This document shows, one piece after another, positions 42,910 to 57,124 of a DNA stretch of 64,000 nucleotides. A program made the translations under genes and the position numbers. Below the pieces are notes generated by a model, which ran no database searches, had not been told where the DNA came from, and worked only from the letters and a program-made list of their open reading frames with translations. The stretch comes from Symsagittifera roscoffensis (lineage: Eukaryota; Xenacoelomorpha; Acoela; Convolutidae). Each line of letters opens with the position of its first letter. The first letter of the stretch is position 1. The stretch spans positions 56,207,964 through 56,271,963 of the forward strand of contig NC_087067.1 of assembly GCF_963678635.1 (NCBI RefSeq). Direction: 5' to 3'.

Positions 42910-45900
42910 TTTAATCGTTCTAACCGGTTCTTTTACTTTAACTTGAGTTTTGGGAACTTTGCACTGTCCTATGACATTTCCGTACCGTCCAAGACTTTTC
43001 CGTACTGTCCCAAGACCTTTCCGTACTGTCCCAAGACTTCTTGGAACCGTCTCAAGACCTTTCCGTACTGTCTTAAGACTTTTCCGCACTGTCCCAAGAC
43101 TTCTTGGTACTGTCCCAAGACTTTTCTGTACTGTCCCAAGACTTTTCGGTACTGTCCCAAGACTGTCCGGCACTGTCCCAAGACTTTTTGGTGCTGTCCC
43201 AAGACTTCTTGGTACTGTCCCAAGACTTTCCGGCACTGTCCCAAGATTTCTTGGTACTGTCCCAAGACTATCCGACCCTGTCCCAAGACTTCTTGGTACT
43301 GTTCCAAGACTTTTCTGTACTGTCCCAAAACTTCTTGGTACTCTCCCAACCCTTCTCTGTACCGTCCCAAGATTTCCTCGAACTCTCCCAAGACTATTCA
43401 GTACTGTCCCAAGATTTCCTCGTACTGTCCCAAGACTCTTCGGAACTGCCCCAGACTCTCCGGCACTACCCCAAGACTTTTCTGTACTGTCTCAATACTT
43501 CTTCGTACTGTCCCAAGACTATTCGTTACTGTCCCAAGACTTTCCGGGACTGTCCCAAGACTTCTTGGTACTGTCCCAAGACTTTTCTGTACTGTCCCAA
43601 GACCTTGCCACCAAGTGTTGGGATAATCGGATCTCTTCTTCTTCGTTGCGGGATTCTTGAACCACTGTACCTGGTACAACTACTTGAGCTCTAGTATAAA
43701 ATTTTCCAAAAAACTCAACCTTACGGGCCAAAAGTTTAAATTACTAACCTCCCTGTATTTATCGGTCTTTTATGATTCTGATGCAACCCAAATTGTTCGC
43801 AGGTGTCTTTTGATCACCTTTTCGTTCAAAACAGATTAAAATGAGTACCAAAAACGTAAAAATTTAAACGGGAAAAAATGATAAAAACAAAGAGATGATC
43901 CCACCTCAAATTCAAAGGTGACTGATGTTAGCCTTTTGTTAGAAAAACGTCTGGCACCTGATTACCACGCGTTTTCTTCCCCCCTGCTAAAGTTCTTATG
44001 GGGTATTTTCTTTCCGGTTTACAGAAAATTGCTACTTTCGTTCCCCCCACCCGATCTGACCAGGGTAACTACCTTAATTCGATCTTAACCTTAGATATTC
44101 TCTTCATAAAATTCTTGCGTGTAAAATTCTAATGTAACTACATTGACGATGTCGATCAATTAGTTACTGTAATGTGTCCCCCCTTTTTTTAAGTTGCCAC
44201 CGCCAATCTGTAACCAAACCAGCTCCCCTTCTAACCTCCCCCTCTTTAGCCCCCCTCTTAAGCCGAACATTACCTTAAGCGCCGGGTGCTGATCCTCTTG
44301 AGAGAAAACCTTAGAACCTGTTTCCAAGCTCTACTCAAGTAAAAACAGTGGGGTTCCGCTTATTGGTACTGTCCCAAGACTTTCGGGCACTGTCCCAAGA
44401 CTTCTTGGTACTGTCCCAAGATTTTCCGGCACTGTCCCAAGACTTCTTGGTACTGTCCCAAGACTTTCCGGCCCTGTCCCAAGACTTCTTGGTACTGTCC
44501 CAAGAATTTTCTGTACTGTCCCAAGACTTCTTGGTACTCTCCCAACCCTTCTCTGTACGGTCCCAAGACCTCCTCGAACTCTCCCAAGACTCTTCAGTAC
44601 TGTCCCAAGACTTTCCGGCACTGTCTTAAGACTTCTTGGTACTGTCCCAAGGTTTCCTCGTACTGTCCCAAGACTCTTCGGTACTGCCCCAGACTCTCCG
44701 GCACTGCCCCAAGACTTTTCTGTACTGTCCCAAGACTTCTTCGTACTTTCCCAAGACTTCTTGGTACTGTCCCAAGACTTTTCTGTACTGTCCCAAGACT
44801 TCCCCGAACTCTCCCAAGACTCTTCAGTACTGTCCCAAGACTTTCCGGCACTGTCTTAAGACTTCTTGGTACTGTCCCAAGGTTTCCTCGTACTGTCCCA
44901 AGACTCTTCGGTACTGCCCCAGACTCTCCGGCACTGCCCCAAGAATTTTCTGTACTGTCTCAAGACCTCTGCGTACTGTCCCAAGACTATTCGTTACTGT
45001 CCCAAGACTTTCCGGCACTGTCCCAAGACTTCTTGGTACTGTCCCAAGACTTTTCTGTACTGTCCCAAGACCTTGCCACCAAGTGTTGGGATAATCGGAT
45101 CTCTTCTTCTTCGTTGTCGGGACTCTTGAACCACTGTACCTGGTACAACCACTTGAGCTCTAGTTTAAAATTTTCCAAAAAAACTCAACCTTACGGGCCA
45201 AAAGTTTAAATTACTAACCTCCCTGTATTTATCGGCCTTTTATTATTCTGATGCAACCCAAATTCTTCGCAGGTGTCTTGTGATCACCTGTTCGTTCAAA
45301 ACAGATTAAAATGAGTATCAAAAACTTAAAAATTTAAACGGGAAAAAATGATAAAAACAGAGAGATGAACCCACCTCAAATTCAAAGGTGACTGATGTTA
45401 GCCTACTGTTAGAAAAACGTCTGGTACCTGATTACCACGCGTTTTCTTCCCCCCTGCTAACGTTCTTATGGGGTATTTTCCTTCCGATTTACAAAAATAA
45501 TGCTACTTCCGTTCCCCCCACCCAATCTGACCAAGGTAACTACCTTAATTCGATCTTAACCTTAGATATCCTCTTCATATAATTCACCCGTGTAAGATTC
45601 TAATGTAACTACATTGACGATGTCGATCAATTAGTTACTGTAATGTGTCCCCCCTTTTTTTAAGTTGCAACCGCCAATCTGTAATCAAACCAGCCCCCCT
45701 TCTATCCTCCCCCTCTTTAGCCCCCCTCTTAAGCCGAAAATTACCTTAAGCGCCGGGTGCGAATCCTCTTGAGAGAAAACCTTAGAACCTGTTTCCAAGC
45801 TCTACTCAAGTAAAAACATTCCTCAAAACAGTGGGGTTCCGCTTATTGGTACTGTCCCAAGACTTTCGGGCACTGTCCAAAAACTTCTTGGTACTGTCCC

Positions 45901-48900
45901 AAGACTTTCCGGCACTGTCCCAAGACTTCTTGGTACTGTCCCAAGACTTTCCGGCCCTGTCCAAAGACTTCTTAGTACTGTCCCAAGACTTTTCTGTACT
46001 GTCCCAAGACTTCTTGGTACTCTCCCAACCCTTCTATGTACGGTCCCAAGACCTCCTTGAACTCTCCCAAGACTCTTCAGTACTGTCCCAAGACTTTCCG
46101 GCACTGTCCTAAGACTTCTTGGTAATGTCCCAAGGTTTCCTCGTACTGTCCCAAGACTCTTCGGTACTGCCCCAGACTCTCCGGCACTGCCCCAAGACTT
46201 TTCTGTACTGTCCCAAGACTTCTTCGTACTTTCCCAAGACTTCTTGGTACTGTCCCAAGACTTTTCTGTACTGTCCCAAGACTTCCTCGAACTCTCCCAA
46301 GACTCTTCAGTACTGTCCCAAGACTTTCCGGCACTGTCTTAAGACTTCTTGGTACTGTCCCAAGGTTTCCTCGTACTGTCCCAAGACTCTTCGGTACTGA
46401 CCCAGACTCTCCGGCACTGCCCCAAGACTTTTCTGTACTGTCTCAAGACTTCTTCGTACTGTCCCAAGACTATTCGTTACTGTCCCAAGACTTTCCGGGA
46501 CTGTCCCAAGACTTCTTGTTACTGTTCCAAGACTTTTCTGTACTGTCCCAAGACCTTGCCACCAAGTGTTGGGATAATCGTATCTCTTCTTCTTCGTTGT
46601 CGGGACTCTTGAACCACTGTACCTGGTACAACCACTTGAGCTCTAGTATAAAATTTTCCAAAAAACTCAATCTTACGGGCCAAAGGTTTAATTTACTAAC
46701 CTCCCTGTATTTATCGGCCTTTTATTATTCTGATGCAACCCAAATTGTTCGCAGGTGTCTTGTGATCAGCTGTTCGTTCAAAACAGATTAAAATGAGTAC
46801 CAAAAACGTAAAAATTTAAACGGGAAAAAATGATAAAAACAGAGAGATGAACCCACCTCAAATTCAAAGGTGACTGATATTAGCCTTTTGTTAGAAAAAC
46901 GTCTGGTACCTGATTACCACGCGTTTTCTTCCCCCCTGCTAACGTTCTTATGGGGTATTTTCCTTCCGGTTTACAAAAAATTGCTACTTCCGTTCCCCCC
47001 ACCAGATCTGACCAGGGTAACTACCTTAATTCGATCTTAACCTTAGATATCCTCTTCATATAATTCACGCGTGTAAGATTCTAATGTAACTACATTGACG
47101 ATGTCGATCAATTAGTTACTGTAATGTGTCCCCCCTTTTTTAAGTTGCAACCGCCAAACTGTAACCAAACCAGCCCCCTTTCTAACCTCCCCCTCTTTAG
47201 CCCCCCTCTTAAGCCAAAAAATACCTTAAGCGCCGGGTGCTAATCCTCTTGAGAGAAAACCGTAGAACCTGTTTCCAAGCTCTACTCAAGTAAAAAAATT
47301 CCTCAAAACAGTGGGGTTCCGCTTATTGGTACTATCCCAAGACTTTTCTGTACTGTCCCAAGACTTCTTGGTACTCTCCCAACCCTTCTCTGTACGGTCC
47401 CAAGACCTCCTCGAACTCTCCCAAGACTCTTCAGTACTGTCCCAAGACTTTCCGGCACTGTCTTAAGACTTCTTGGTACTGTCCCAAGGTTTTCTTGTAC
47501 CGTCCCAAGACTCTTCGGTACTGCCCCAGACTCTCCGGCACTGCCCCAAGACTTTTCTGTACTGTCCCAAGACTTCTTCGTACTTTCCCAAGACTTCTTG
47601 GTACTGTCCCAAGACTTTTCTGAACTGTCCCAAGACTTCCTCGAACTCTCCCAAGACTCTTCAGTACTGTCCTAAGACTTTCCGGCACTGTCTTAAGACT
47701 TCTTGGTACTATCCCAAGGTTTCCTCGTACTGTCCCAAGACTCTTCGGTACTGCCCCAGACTCTCCGGCACTGCCCCAAGACTTTTCTGTACTGTCCCAA
47801 GACTTCATCGTACTGTCCCAAGACTATTCGTTACTGTCCAAGAGTTTTCGGCACTGTCCCAAGACTTCTTGGTACTGTCCCAAGACTTTTCTGTACTGTC
47901 CCAAGACCTTGCCACCAAGTGTTGGGATAATCGGATCTCTTCTTCTTCGTTGTCGGGACTCTTGAACCACTGTACCTGGTACCACCACTTGAGCTCTAGT
48001 ATAAAATTTTCCAAAAAAATCAACCTTTCGGGTCAAAAGTTTAAATTACTAACCTCCCTGTATTTATCGGCCTTTAATTATTCTGATGCAACCCAAATTG
48101 TTCGCAGGTGTCTTGTGATCACCTGTTCGTTCAAAACAGATTAAAATGAGTACCAAAAACGTAAAAATTTAAACGGGAAAAAATGATAAAAACAGAGAGA
48201 TGAACCCACCTAAAATTCAAAGGTGACTGATGTTAGCCTTTTGTTAGAAAAACGTCTGGCACCTGATTACCACGCGTTTTCTTCCCCCCTGCTAAAGTTC
48301 TTATGGGGTATTTTCTTTCCGGTTTACAAAAAATTGCTACATCCGTTCCCCCCACCCGATCTGACCAGGGTAACTACCTTAATTCGATCTTAACCTTAGA
48401 TATTCTCTTCATAAAATTCTTGCGTGTAAAATTCTAATGTAACTACATTGACGATGTCGATCAATTAGTTACTGTAATGTGTCCCCCCTTTTTTAAGTTG
48501 CAACCGCCAAACTGTAACCAAACCAGCCCCCTTTCTAACCTCCCCCTCTTTAGCCCCCCTCTTAAGCCAAAAAATACCTTAAGCGCCGGGTGCTAATCCT
48601 CTTGAGAGGAAACCGTAGAACCTGTTTCCAAGCTCTACTCAAGTAAAAACATTCCTCAAAACAGTGGGGTTCCGCTTATTGGTACTATCCCAAGACTTTT
48701 CTGTACTGTCCCAAGACTTCTTGGTACTCTCCCAACCCTTCTCTGTACGGTCCCAAGACCTCCTCGAACTCTCCCAAGACTCTTCAGTACTGTCCCAAGA
48801 CTTTCCGGCACTGTCTTAAGACTTCTTGGTACTGTCCCAAGGTTTTCTTGTACCGTCCCAAGACTCTTCGGTACTGCCCCAGACTCTCCGGCACTGCCCC

Positions 48901-51900
48901 AAGACTTTTCTGTACTGTCCCAAGACTTCTTCGTACTTTCCCAAGACTTCTTGGTACTGTCCCAAGACTTTTCTGAACTGTCCCAAGACTTCCTCGAACT
49001 CTCCCAAGACTCTTCAGTACTGTCCTAAGACTTTCCGGCACTGTCTTAAGACTTCTTGGTACTATCCCAAGGTTTCCTCGTACTGTCCCAAGACTCTTCG
49101 GTACTGCCCCAGACTCTCCGGCACTGCCCCAAGACTTTTCTGTACTGTCCCAAGACTTCATCGTACTGTCCCAAGACTATTCGTTACTGTCCAAGAGTTT
49201 TCGGCACTGTCCCAAGACTTCTTGGTACTGTCCCAAGACTTTTCTGTACTGTCCCAAGACCTTGCCACCAAGTGTTGGGATAATCGGATCTCTTCTTCTT
49301 CGTTGTCGGGACTCTTGAACCACTGTACCTGGTACCACCACTTGAGCTCTAGTATAAAATTTTCCAAAAAAATCAACCTTTCGGGTCAAAAGTTTAAATT
49401 ACTAACCTCCCTGTATTTATCGGCCTTTAATTATTCTGATGCAACCCAAATTGTTCGCAGGTGTCTTGTGATCACCTGTTCGTTCAAAACAGATTAAAAT
49501 GAGTACCAAAAACGTAAAAATTTAAACGGGAAAAAATGATAAAAACAGAGAGATGAACCCACCTAAAATTCAAAGGTGACTGATGTTAGCCTTTTGTTAG
49601 AAAAACGTCTGGCACCTGATTACCACGCGTTTTCTTCCCCCCTGCTAAAGTTCTTATGGGGTATTTTCTTTCCGGTTTACAAAAAATTGCTACTTCCGTT
49701 CCCCCCACCCGATCTGACCAGGGTAACTACCTTAATTCGATCTTAACCTTAGATATTCTCTTCATAAAATTCTTGCGTGTAAAATTCTAATGTAACTACA
49801 TTGACGATGTCGATCAATTAGTTACTGTAATGTGTCCCCCCTTTTTTTAAGTTGCCACCGCCAATCTGTAACCAAACCAGCTCCCCTTCTAACCTCCCCC
49901 TCTTTAGCCCCCCTCTTAAGCCGAACATTACCTTAAGCGCCGGGTGCTGATCCTCTTGAGAGAAAACCGTAGAACCTGTTTCCAAGCTCTACTCAAGTAA
50001 AAACATTCCTCAAAACAGTGGGGTTCCGCTTAATGGTACTATCCCAAGACTTTTCTGTACTGTCCCAAGACTTCTTGGTACTCTCCCAACCCTTCTCTGT
50101 ACGGTCCCAAGACCTCCTCGAACTCTCCCAAGACTCTTCAGTACTGTCCCAAGACTTTCCGGCACTGTCTTAAGACTTCTTGGTACTGTCCCAAGGTTTT
50201 CTTGTACTGTCCCAAGACTCTTCGGTACTGCCCCAGACTCTCCGGCACTGCCCCAAGACTTTTCTGTACTGTCCCAAGACTTCTTCGTACTTTCCCAAGA
50301 CTTCTTGGTACTGTCCCAAGACTTTTCTGTACTGTCCCAAGACTTCCTCGAACTCTCCCAAGACTCTTCAGTACTGTCCCAAGACTTTCCGGCACTGTCT
50401 TAAGACTTCTTGGTACTGTCCCAAGGTTTCCTCGTACTGTCCCAAGACTCTTCGGTACTGCCCCAGACTCTCCGGCACTGCCCCAAAAATTTTCTGTACT
50501 GTCTCAAGACCTCTGCGTACTGTCCCAAGACTATTCGTTACTGTCCCAAGACTTTCCGGCACTGTCCCAAGACTTCTTGGTACTGTCCCAAGACTTTTCT
50601 GTACTGTCCCAAGACCTTGCCACCAAGTGTTGGGATAATCGGATCTCTTCTTCTTCGTTGTCGGGACTCTTGAACCACTGTACCTGGTACAACCACTTGA
50701 GCTCTAGTTTAAAATTTTCCAAAAAAACTCAACCTTACGGGCCAAAAGTTTAAATTACTAACCTCCCTGTATTTATCGGCCTTTTATTATTCTGATGCAA
50801 CCCAAATTCTTCGCAGGTGTCTTGTGATCACCTGTTCGTTCAAAACAGATTAAAATGAGTATCAAAAACGTAAAAATTTAAACGGGAAAAAATGATAAAA
50901 ACAGAGAGATGAACCCACCTCAAATTCAAAGGTGACTGATGTTAGCCTACTGTTAGAAAAACGTCTGGTACCTGATTACCACGCGTTTTCTTCCCCCCTG
51001 CTAACATTCTTATGGGGTATTTTCCTTCCGATTTACAAAAATAATGCTACTTCCGTTCCCCCCACCCGATCTGACCAAGGTAACTACCTTAATTCGATCT
51101 TAACCTTAGATATCCTCTTCATATAATTCACCCGTGTAAGATTCTAATGTAACTACATTGACGATGTCGATCAATTAGTTACTGTAATGTGTCCCCCCTT
51201 TTTTTAAGTTGCAACCGCCAATCTGTAACCAAACCAGCCCCCCTTCTATCCTCCCCCTCTTTAGCCCCCCTCTTAAGCCGAAAATTACCTTAAGCGCCGG
51301 GTGCGAATCCTCTTGAGAGAAAACCTTAGAACCTGTTTCCAAGCTCTACTCAAGTAAAAACATTCCTCAAAACAGTGGGGTTCCGCTTATTGGTACTGTC
51401 CCAAGACTTTCGGGCACTGTCCAAAAACTTCTTGGTACTGTCCCAAGACTTTCCGGCACTGTCCCAAGACTTCTTGGTACTGTCCCAAGACTTTCCGGCC
51501 CTGTCCAAAGACTTCTTAGTACTGTCCCAAGACTTTTCTGTACTGTCCCAAGACTTCTTGGTACTCTCCCAACCCTTCTATGTACGGTCCCAAGACCTCC
51601 TTGAACTCTCCCAAGACTCTTCAGTACTGTCCCAAGACTTTCCGGCACTGTCCTAAGACTTCTTGGTACTGTCCCAAGGTTTCCTCGTACTGTCCCAAGA
51701 CTCTTCGGTACTGCCCCAGACTCTCCGGCACTGCCCCAAGACTTTTCTGTACTGTCCCAAGACTTCTTCGTACTTTCCCAAGACTTCTTGGTACTGTCCC
51801 AAGACTTTTCTGTACTGTCCCAAGACTTCCTCGAACTCTCCCAAGACTCTTCAGTACTGTCCCAAGACTTTCCGGCACTGTCTTAAGACTTCTTGGTACT

Positions 51901-54900
51901 GTCCCAAGGTTTCCTCGTACTGTCCCAAGACTCTTCGGTACTGCCCCAGACTCTTCGGCACTGCCCCAAGACTTTTCTGTACTGTCTCAAGACTTCTTCG
52001 TACTGTCCCAAGACTATTCGTTACTGTCCCAAGACTTTCCGGGACTGTCCCAAGACTTCTTGTTACTGTTCCAAGACTTTTTTGTACTGTCCCAAGACCT
52101 TGCCACCAAGTGTTGGGATAATCGTATCTCTTCTTCTTCGTTGTCGGGACTCTTGAACCACTGTACCTGGTACAACCACTTGAGCTCTAGTATAAAATTT
52201 TCCAAAAAAACTCAATCTTACGGGCCAAAGGTTTAATTTACTAACCTCCCTGTATTTATCGGCCTTTTATTATTCTGATGCAACCCAAATTGTTCGCAGG
52301 TGTCTTGTGATCAGCTGTTCGTTCAAAACAGATTAAAATGAGTACCAAAAACGTAAAAATTTAAACGGGAAAAAATGATAAAAACAGAGAGATGAACCCA
52401 CCTCAAATTCAAAGGTGACTGATGTTAGCCTTTTGTTAGAAAAACGTCTGGTACCTGATTACCACGCGTTTTCTTCCCCCCTGCTAACGTTCTTATGGGG
52501 TATTTTCCTTCCGGTTTACAAAAAATTGCTACTTCCGTTCCCCCCACCAGATCTGACCAGGGTAACTACCTTAATTCGATCTTAACCTTAGATATCCTCT
52601 TCATATAATTCACGCGTGTAAGATTCTAATGTAACTACATTGACGATGTCGATCAATTAGTTACTGTAATGTGTCCCCCCTTTTTTAAGTTGCAACCGCC
52701 AAACTGTAACCAAACCAGCCCCCTTTCTAACCTCCCCCTCTTTAGCCCCCCTCTTAAGCCAAAAAATACCTTAAGCGCCGGGTGCTAATCCTCTTGAGAG
52801 AAAACCGTAGAACCTGTTTCCAAGCTCTACTCAAGTAAAAACATTCCTCAAAACAGTGGGGTTCCGCTTATTGGTACTATCCCAAGACTTTTCTGTACTG
52901 TCCCAAGACTTCTTGGTACTCTCCCAACCCTTCTCTGTACGGTCCCAAGACCTCCTCGAACTCTCCCAAGACTCTTCAGTACTGTCCCAAGACTTTCCGG
53001 CACTGTCTTAAGACTTCTTGGTACTGTCCCAAGGTTTCCTTGTACTGTCCCAAGACTCTTCGGTACTGCCCCAGACTCTCCGGCACTGCCCCAAGACTTT
53101 TCTGTACTGTCCCAAGACTTCTTCGTACTTTCCCAAGACTTCTTGGTACTGTCCCAAGACTTTTCTGAACTGTCCCAAGACTTCCTCGAACTCTCCCAAG
53201 ACTCTTCAGTACTGTCCCAAGACTTTCCGGCACTGTCTTAAGACTTCTTGGTACTATCCCAAGGTTTCCTCGTACTGTCCCAAGACTCTTCGGTACTGCC
53301 CCAGACTCTCCGGCACTGCCCCAAGACTTTTCTGTACTGTCCCAAGACTTCATCGTACTGTCCCAAGACTATTCGTTACTGTCCAAGAGTTTCCGGCACT
53401 GTCCCAAGACTTCTTGGTACTGTCCCAAGACTTTTCTGTACTGTCCAAAGACCTTGCCACTAAGTGTTGGGATAATCGGATCTCTTCTTCTTCGTTGTCG
53501 GGACTCTTGAACCACTGTACCTGGTACCACCACTTGAGCTCTAGTATAAAATTTTCCAAAAAAATCAACCTTACGGGTCAAAAGTTTAAATTACTAACCT
53601 CCCTGTATTTATCGGCCTTTAATTATTCTGATGCAACCCAAATTGTTCGCAGGTGTCTTGTGATCACCTGTTCGTTCAAAACAGATTAAAATGAGTACCA
53701 AAAACGTAAAAATTTAAACGGGAAAAAATGATAAAAACAGAGAGATGAACCCACTTAAAATTCAAAGGTGACTGATGTTAGCCTTTTGTTAGAAAAACGT
53801 CTGGCACCTGATTACCACGCGTTTTCTTCCCCCCTGCTAACGTTCTAATGGGGTATTTTCCTTCCGGTTTACAAACAATTGCTAGTTCCGTCCCCCCACC
53901 CGATCTGACCAGGGTAACTACCTTAATTCGATCTTAACCTTAGATATCCTCTTCATATAGCTCACGCGTGTAAGATTCTAATGTAACTACATGACGATGT
54001 CGATCAATTAGTTACTGTAATGTGTCCCCCCTTTTTTTAAGTTGCAACCGCCAATCTGTAACCAAACCAGCCCCCCTTCTAACCTCCCTCTCTTTAGCCC
54101 CCCTCTTAAGCCGAAAATTACCTTAAGCGCCGAGTGCTAATCCTCTTGAGAGAAAACCGTATAACCTATTTCCAAGCTCTACTCAAGTAAAAACATTCCT
54201 CAAAACAATGGGGTTCCGCTTATTTGTACTGTCCCAAGACTTTCGGGCACTGTCCCAAGACCAAGACTTCTTGGTAATGTCCCAAGACTTTCCGGCACTG
54301 TCCCAAGACTTCTTGGTACTGTCCCAAGACTTTCGGGCCCTGTCCCAAGACTTCTTGGTACTGTCTCAAGACTTTTCTGCACTGTCCCAAGACTTCTTGG
54401 TAATCTCCCAACCCTTCTCTGTACTGACCCAAGACTTCCTCGAAATCTCCAAAGACTCTTCAGTACTGTCCCAAGATTTTCCGGCACTGTCTTAAGACTT
54501 CTTGGTGCTGTCCCAAGGTTTCCTCGTACTGTCCCAAGACTCTTCGGTACTGCCCCAGACTCTCCGGCACTGCCCCAAGACTTTTCTGTACTGTCCCAAG
54601 ACTTCTTCGTACTGTCCCAAGACTTCTTGGTACTGTCCCAAGACTTTCTGTACTGTCCCAAGACCTTGCCACCAAGTGTTGGGTCAATCGTATCTCTTCT
54701 TCTTCCTTGTCGGGACTCTTGAACCACTCTACCTGGTACCACCACTTGAGCTCTAGTATAAAATTTTCCAAAAAACTCAACCATACGGGCCAAAAATTTA
54801 AATTACTAACCTCCCTGTATTTATCGGCCTTTTAATCGTTCTGACCGGTCATTTTGCTTTAACTTGAGATTTGGGAACTTTGCACTTTCCTATGACTTTT

Positions 54901-56310
54901 CCGTAACGTCCAAGACTTTTCCGTACTGTCCCAAGACCTTTCCGTACTGTCCCAAGACTTCTTGGAACCGTCCCAAGACCTTTCCGTACTGTCTTAAGAC
55001 TTCTTCGTACTGTCCCAAGACTTCTTGGTACTGTCCCATGACTTTCTGTACTGTCCCAAGACTTTTCGGTACTGTCCCAAGACCGTCCGGCACTGTCCCT
55101 AGACTTTTCGGTACTGTCCCAATACTTTCCGGCACTAACCAAGACTTCTTGGTACTGTCCCAAGACTTCCCGGCACTGTCCCAAGACTTCTTGGTACTGT
55201 CCCAAGACTTTTCGGCCCTGTCCCAAGACGTCCTGGTACTGTCCCAAGACTTTTCTGTACTGTCCCAAGACTTCTTGGTACTCTCCCAACCCTTCTATGT
55301 ACTGTTCCAAGACTTCCTCGAACTCTCCCAAGACTCTTCAGTACTGTCCCAAGACTTTCCGGCACTGTCTTAAGACTTGTTGATACTGTCCCAAGGTTTC
55401 CTCGTACTGTCCCAAGACTCTTCGGTACTGCTCCAGACTCTCCGGCACTGCCCCAAGACTTCTCTGTACTGTCCCAAGACTTCTTCGTACTATCCCAAGA
55501 CTTCTTGCTACTGTCCCAAGACTATTCTGTTCTGTCCCAAGACCTTGCCACCAAGTGTTGGGATAATCGGATCTCTTCTTCTTCGTTGTCGGGACTCTTG
55601 AACCACTGTACCTGGTACCACCATTTGAGCTCTAGTATAAAATTTTCCAAAAAACTCAACCTCACGGGCCAAAAGTTTAAATTACTAACCTCCCTGTATT
55701 TATCGGCCTTTTATTATTCTGATGCAACCCAAATTGTTCGCAGGTGTCTTGTGATCACCTGTTCGTTCAAAACAGATTAAAATTAGTACCAAAAACGTAA
55801 AAATTTAAACGGGGAAAAAAGGATAAAAACAGACAGATGAACCCACCTAAAATTCAAAGGTGACTGATGTTAGCCTTTTGTTAGAAAAACGTCTGGCACC
55901 TGATTACCACGCGTTTTCTTCCCCCCGGCTAACGTTCTTATGGGGTATTTTCCTTCCGGTTTACAAAAAATTGCTACTTCCGTTCCCCGCACCCGATCCG
56001 ACCAGGGTAACTACCTTAATTCGATCTTAACCTTAGATATCCTCTTCAAATAATTCACGCGTGTAAGCTTCTAATGTAACTACATTGACGATGTCGATCA
56101 ATTAGTTACTGTAATGTGTCCCCTCTTTTTTTAAGTTGCAACCGCCAATCTGTAACCAAACCAGCCCCCCTTTTAACCTCCCCCTCTTTAGCCCCCCTCT
56201 TAAGCCGAAAATTACCTTAAGCGCCGGGTGCTAATCCTCTTGAGAGAAAACCGTAGAACCTGTTTCCAAGCTCTATTTAAGTAAAAACATTCCTCAAAAC
56301 AGTGGGGTTC
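42910..56310. repeat. Higher-order minisatellite array in the leader of element 2 (ten blocks)
   Basis: Ten blocks of a 21-bp minisatellite (core CTGTCCCAAGACTTCTTGG, itself containing the palindrome CCAAG-ACTT-CTTGG) alternate with a conserved ~750 bp spacer. Blocks: 42975-43604, 44366-45070, 45847-46553, 47327-47907, 48680-49259, 50035-50616, 51391-52097, 52871-53449, 54224-54664, 54905-55545. The spacer start CCTTGCCACCAAGTGTTGGG recurs at intervals of 1467, 1483, 1354, 1352, 1357, 1481, 1352, 1215 and 880 bp. Units at 47.4 and 48.8 kb give identical translations (offset 1353). Segments from about 44.6 kb recur 5544-5545 bp later, so a multi-unit block was itself duplicated. The last block restarts with the gag-proximal lead sequence (54835-54895 matches 42910-42965). 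Confidence 0.92.
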
Positions 56311-57106
56311 CGCTTATCCATTTTTACGCTTATCTCCTATAATGTAATGTGGATTCTAAAGATACTCGATTGATCGACCAGTACACTCCTGTGTGTCCTC
56401 CTCTGGTTGTTCTGATTCTGTGCTGGTTGCTTCCTTGGCTTCTCCAGCACCTCTCACCAGCACAACTTTCCCACTTGGCTGGTCACCTGTTCCAGTCAAG
56501 TCTCCCAGTGGTCCGTCGACTGACCAAAACAGAACACCCCTGTGTGTTTCCTCTGTTCGGTTCCGCCTGTGCTGGATGTCTCGTTGTCGTGTCCAGCACC
56601 TGTCGGGCTCCCTTCCTGTGAACCACTTTCCCACTCGGCTGGTTACCTTTTCCAGTCAAGTCTCCTAGTGGTCCAGCTAAGTTATAAGCTATCTGAAAAC
56701 CCTTAACAACGCCTTACACTCGGGCACCTCTTTAAATTGCTGATTTGATCGAAACGATCGGTCTTATGAAAACAGTATAGGTATACTATTTATTTAATAT
56801 AAAGATTTGATCCAACTAATCTGGTGTCAAAGTCACTGTCCTTTTTTTGTTTTATGGTTTTTGTTCCTTTTTCTGTTCTTTTTCGGTTTTTGTTTCGCTT
56901 TTTGTCTTTTTGCTCGTTTTTTTTCCCATAGTTAGCCTAGTTCGGAGAGCGTACCAGGAAGTTTTCTCGAGTTTTCTTAAAAAGCTATCACAGTACAACC
57001 GGAAGGTTTACACCTTCCCGCCGAACCGTACCACCGGTACTCTAGAATGGGCATGTAGCCCGGAGCTGTGTCAAGTGGGTTCGACTCCGTAGTCTTTATG
57101 TCGTAA
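56311..57106 (-). other. LTR-proximal part of the element 2 leader
   Basis: Collinear with 20265-21073 of element 1, including CTGGTCACCTGTTCCAGTCAAG repeats, a TTTTTGTT-rich tract (56840-56930) and the AGCGTACCAGGAAGTTTTCT segment. No coding capacity. A box-B-like GGTTCGACTCC at 57078-57088 is on the antisense strand of the element. Confidence 0.65.
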
Positions 57107-57124
57107 AAACACCCAGGAGCACCA
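57107..57124 (-). promoter_or_regulatory. Candidate primer binding site of element 2
   Basis: In sense direction TGGTGCTCCTGGGTGTTT lies 11 nt after the end of LTR D. It starts with TGG, complementary to a tRNA CCA end, and is conserved after LTR B and after the unrelated LTR3. The primer tRNA is not identified. Confidence 0.5.

Noticed and set aside
43000-55550. CRISPR-like regular repeats
   Set aside because: Units are contiguous tandem variants without unique spacers, lie in a eukaryotic retroelement leader, and have no cas genes nearby.
42950-55600. Dozens of long overlapping ORFs with heptad repeats (SLGTVPR, VLSQDFL, YCPKTSW)
   Set aside because: They exist in most frames on both strands at once and follow directly from the 21-bp period; none has a non-repetitive domain.
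57078-57088. tRNA or SINE suggested by a perfect box B (GGTTCGACTCC), also at 21033-21043
   Set aside because: No box A at the right distance and no cloverleaf could be drawn. It is part of the conserved leader, on its antisense strand.
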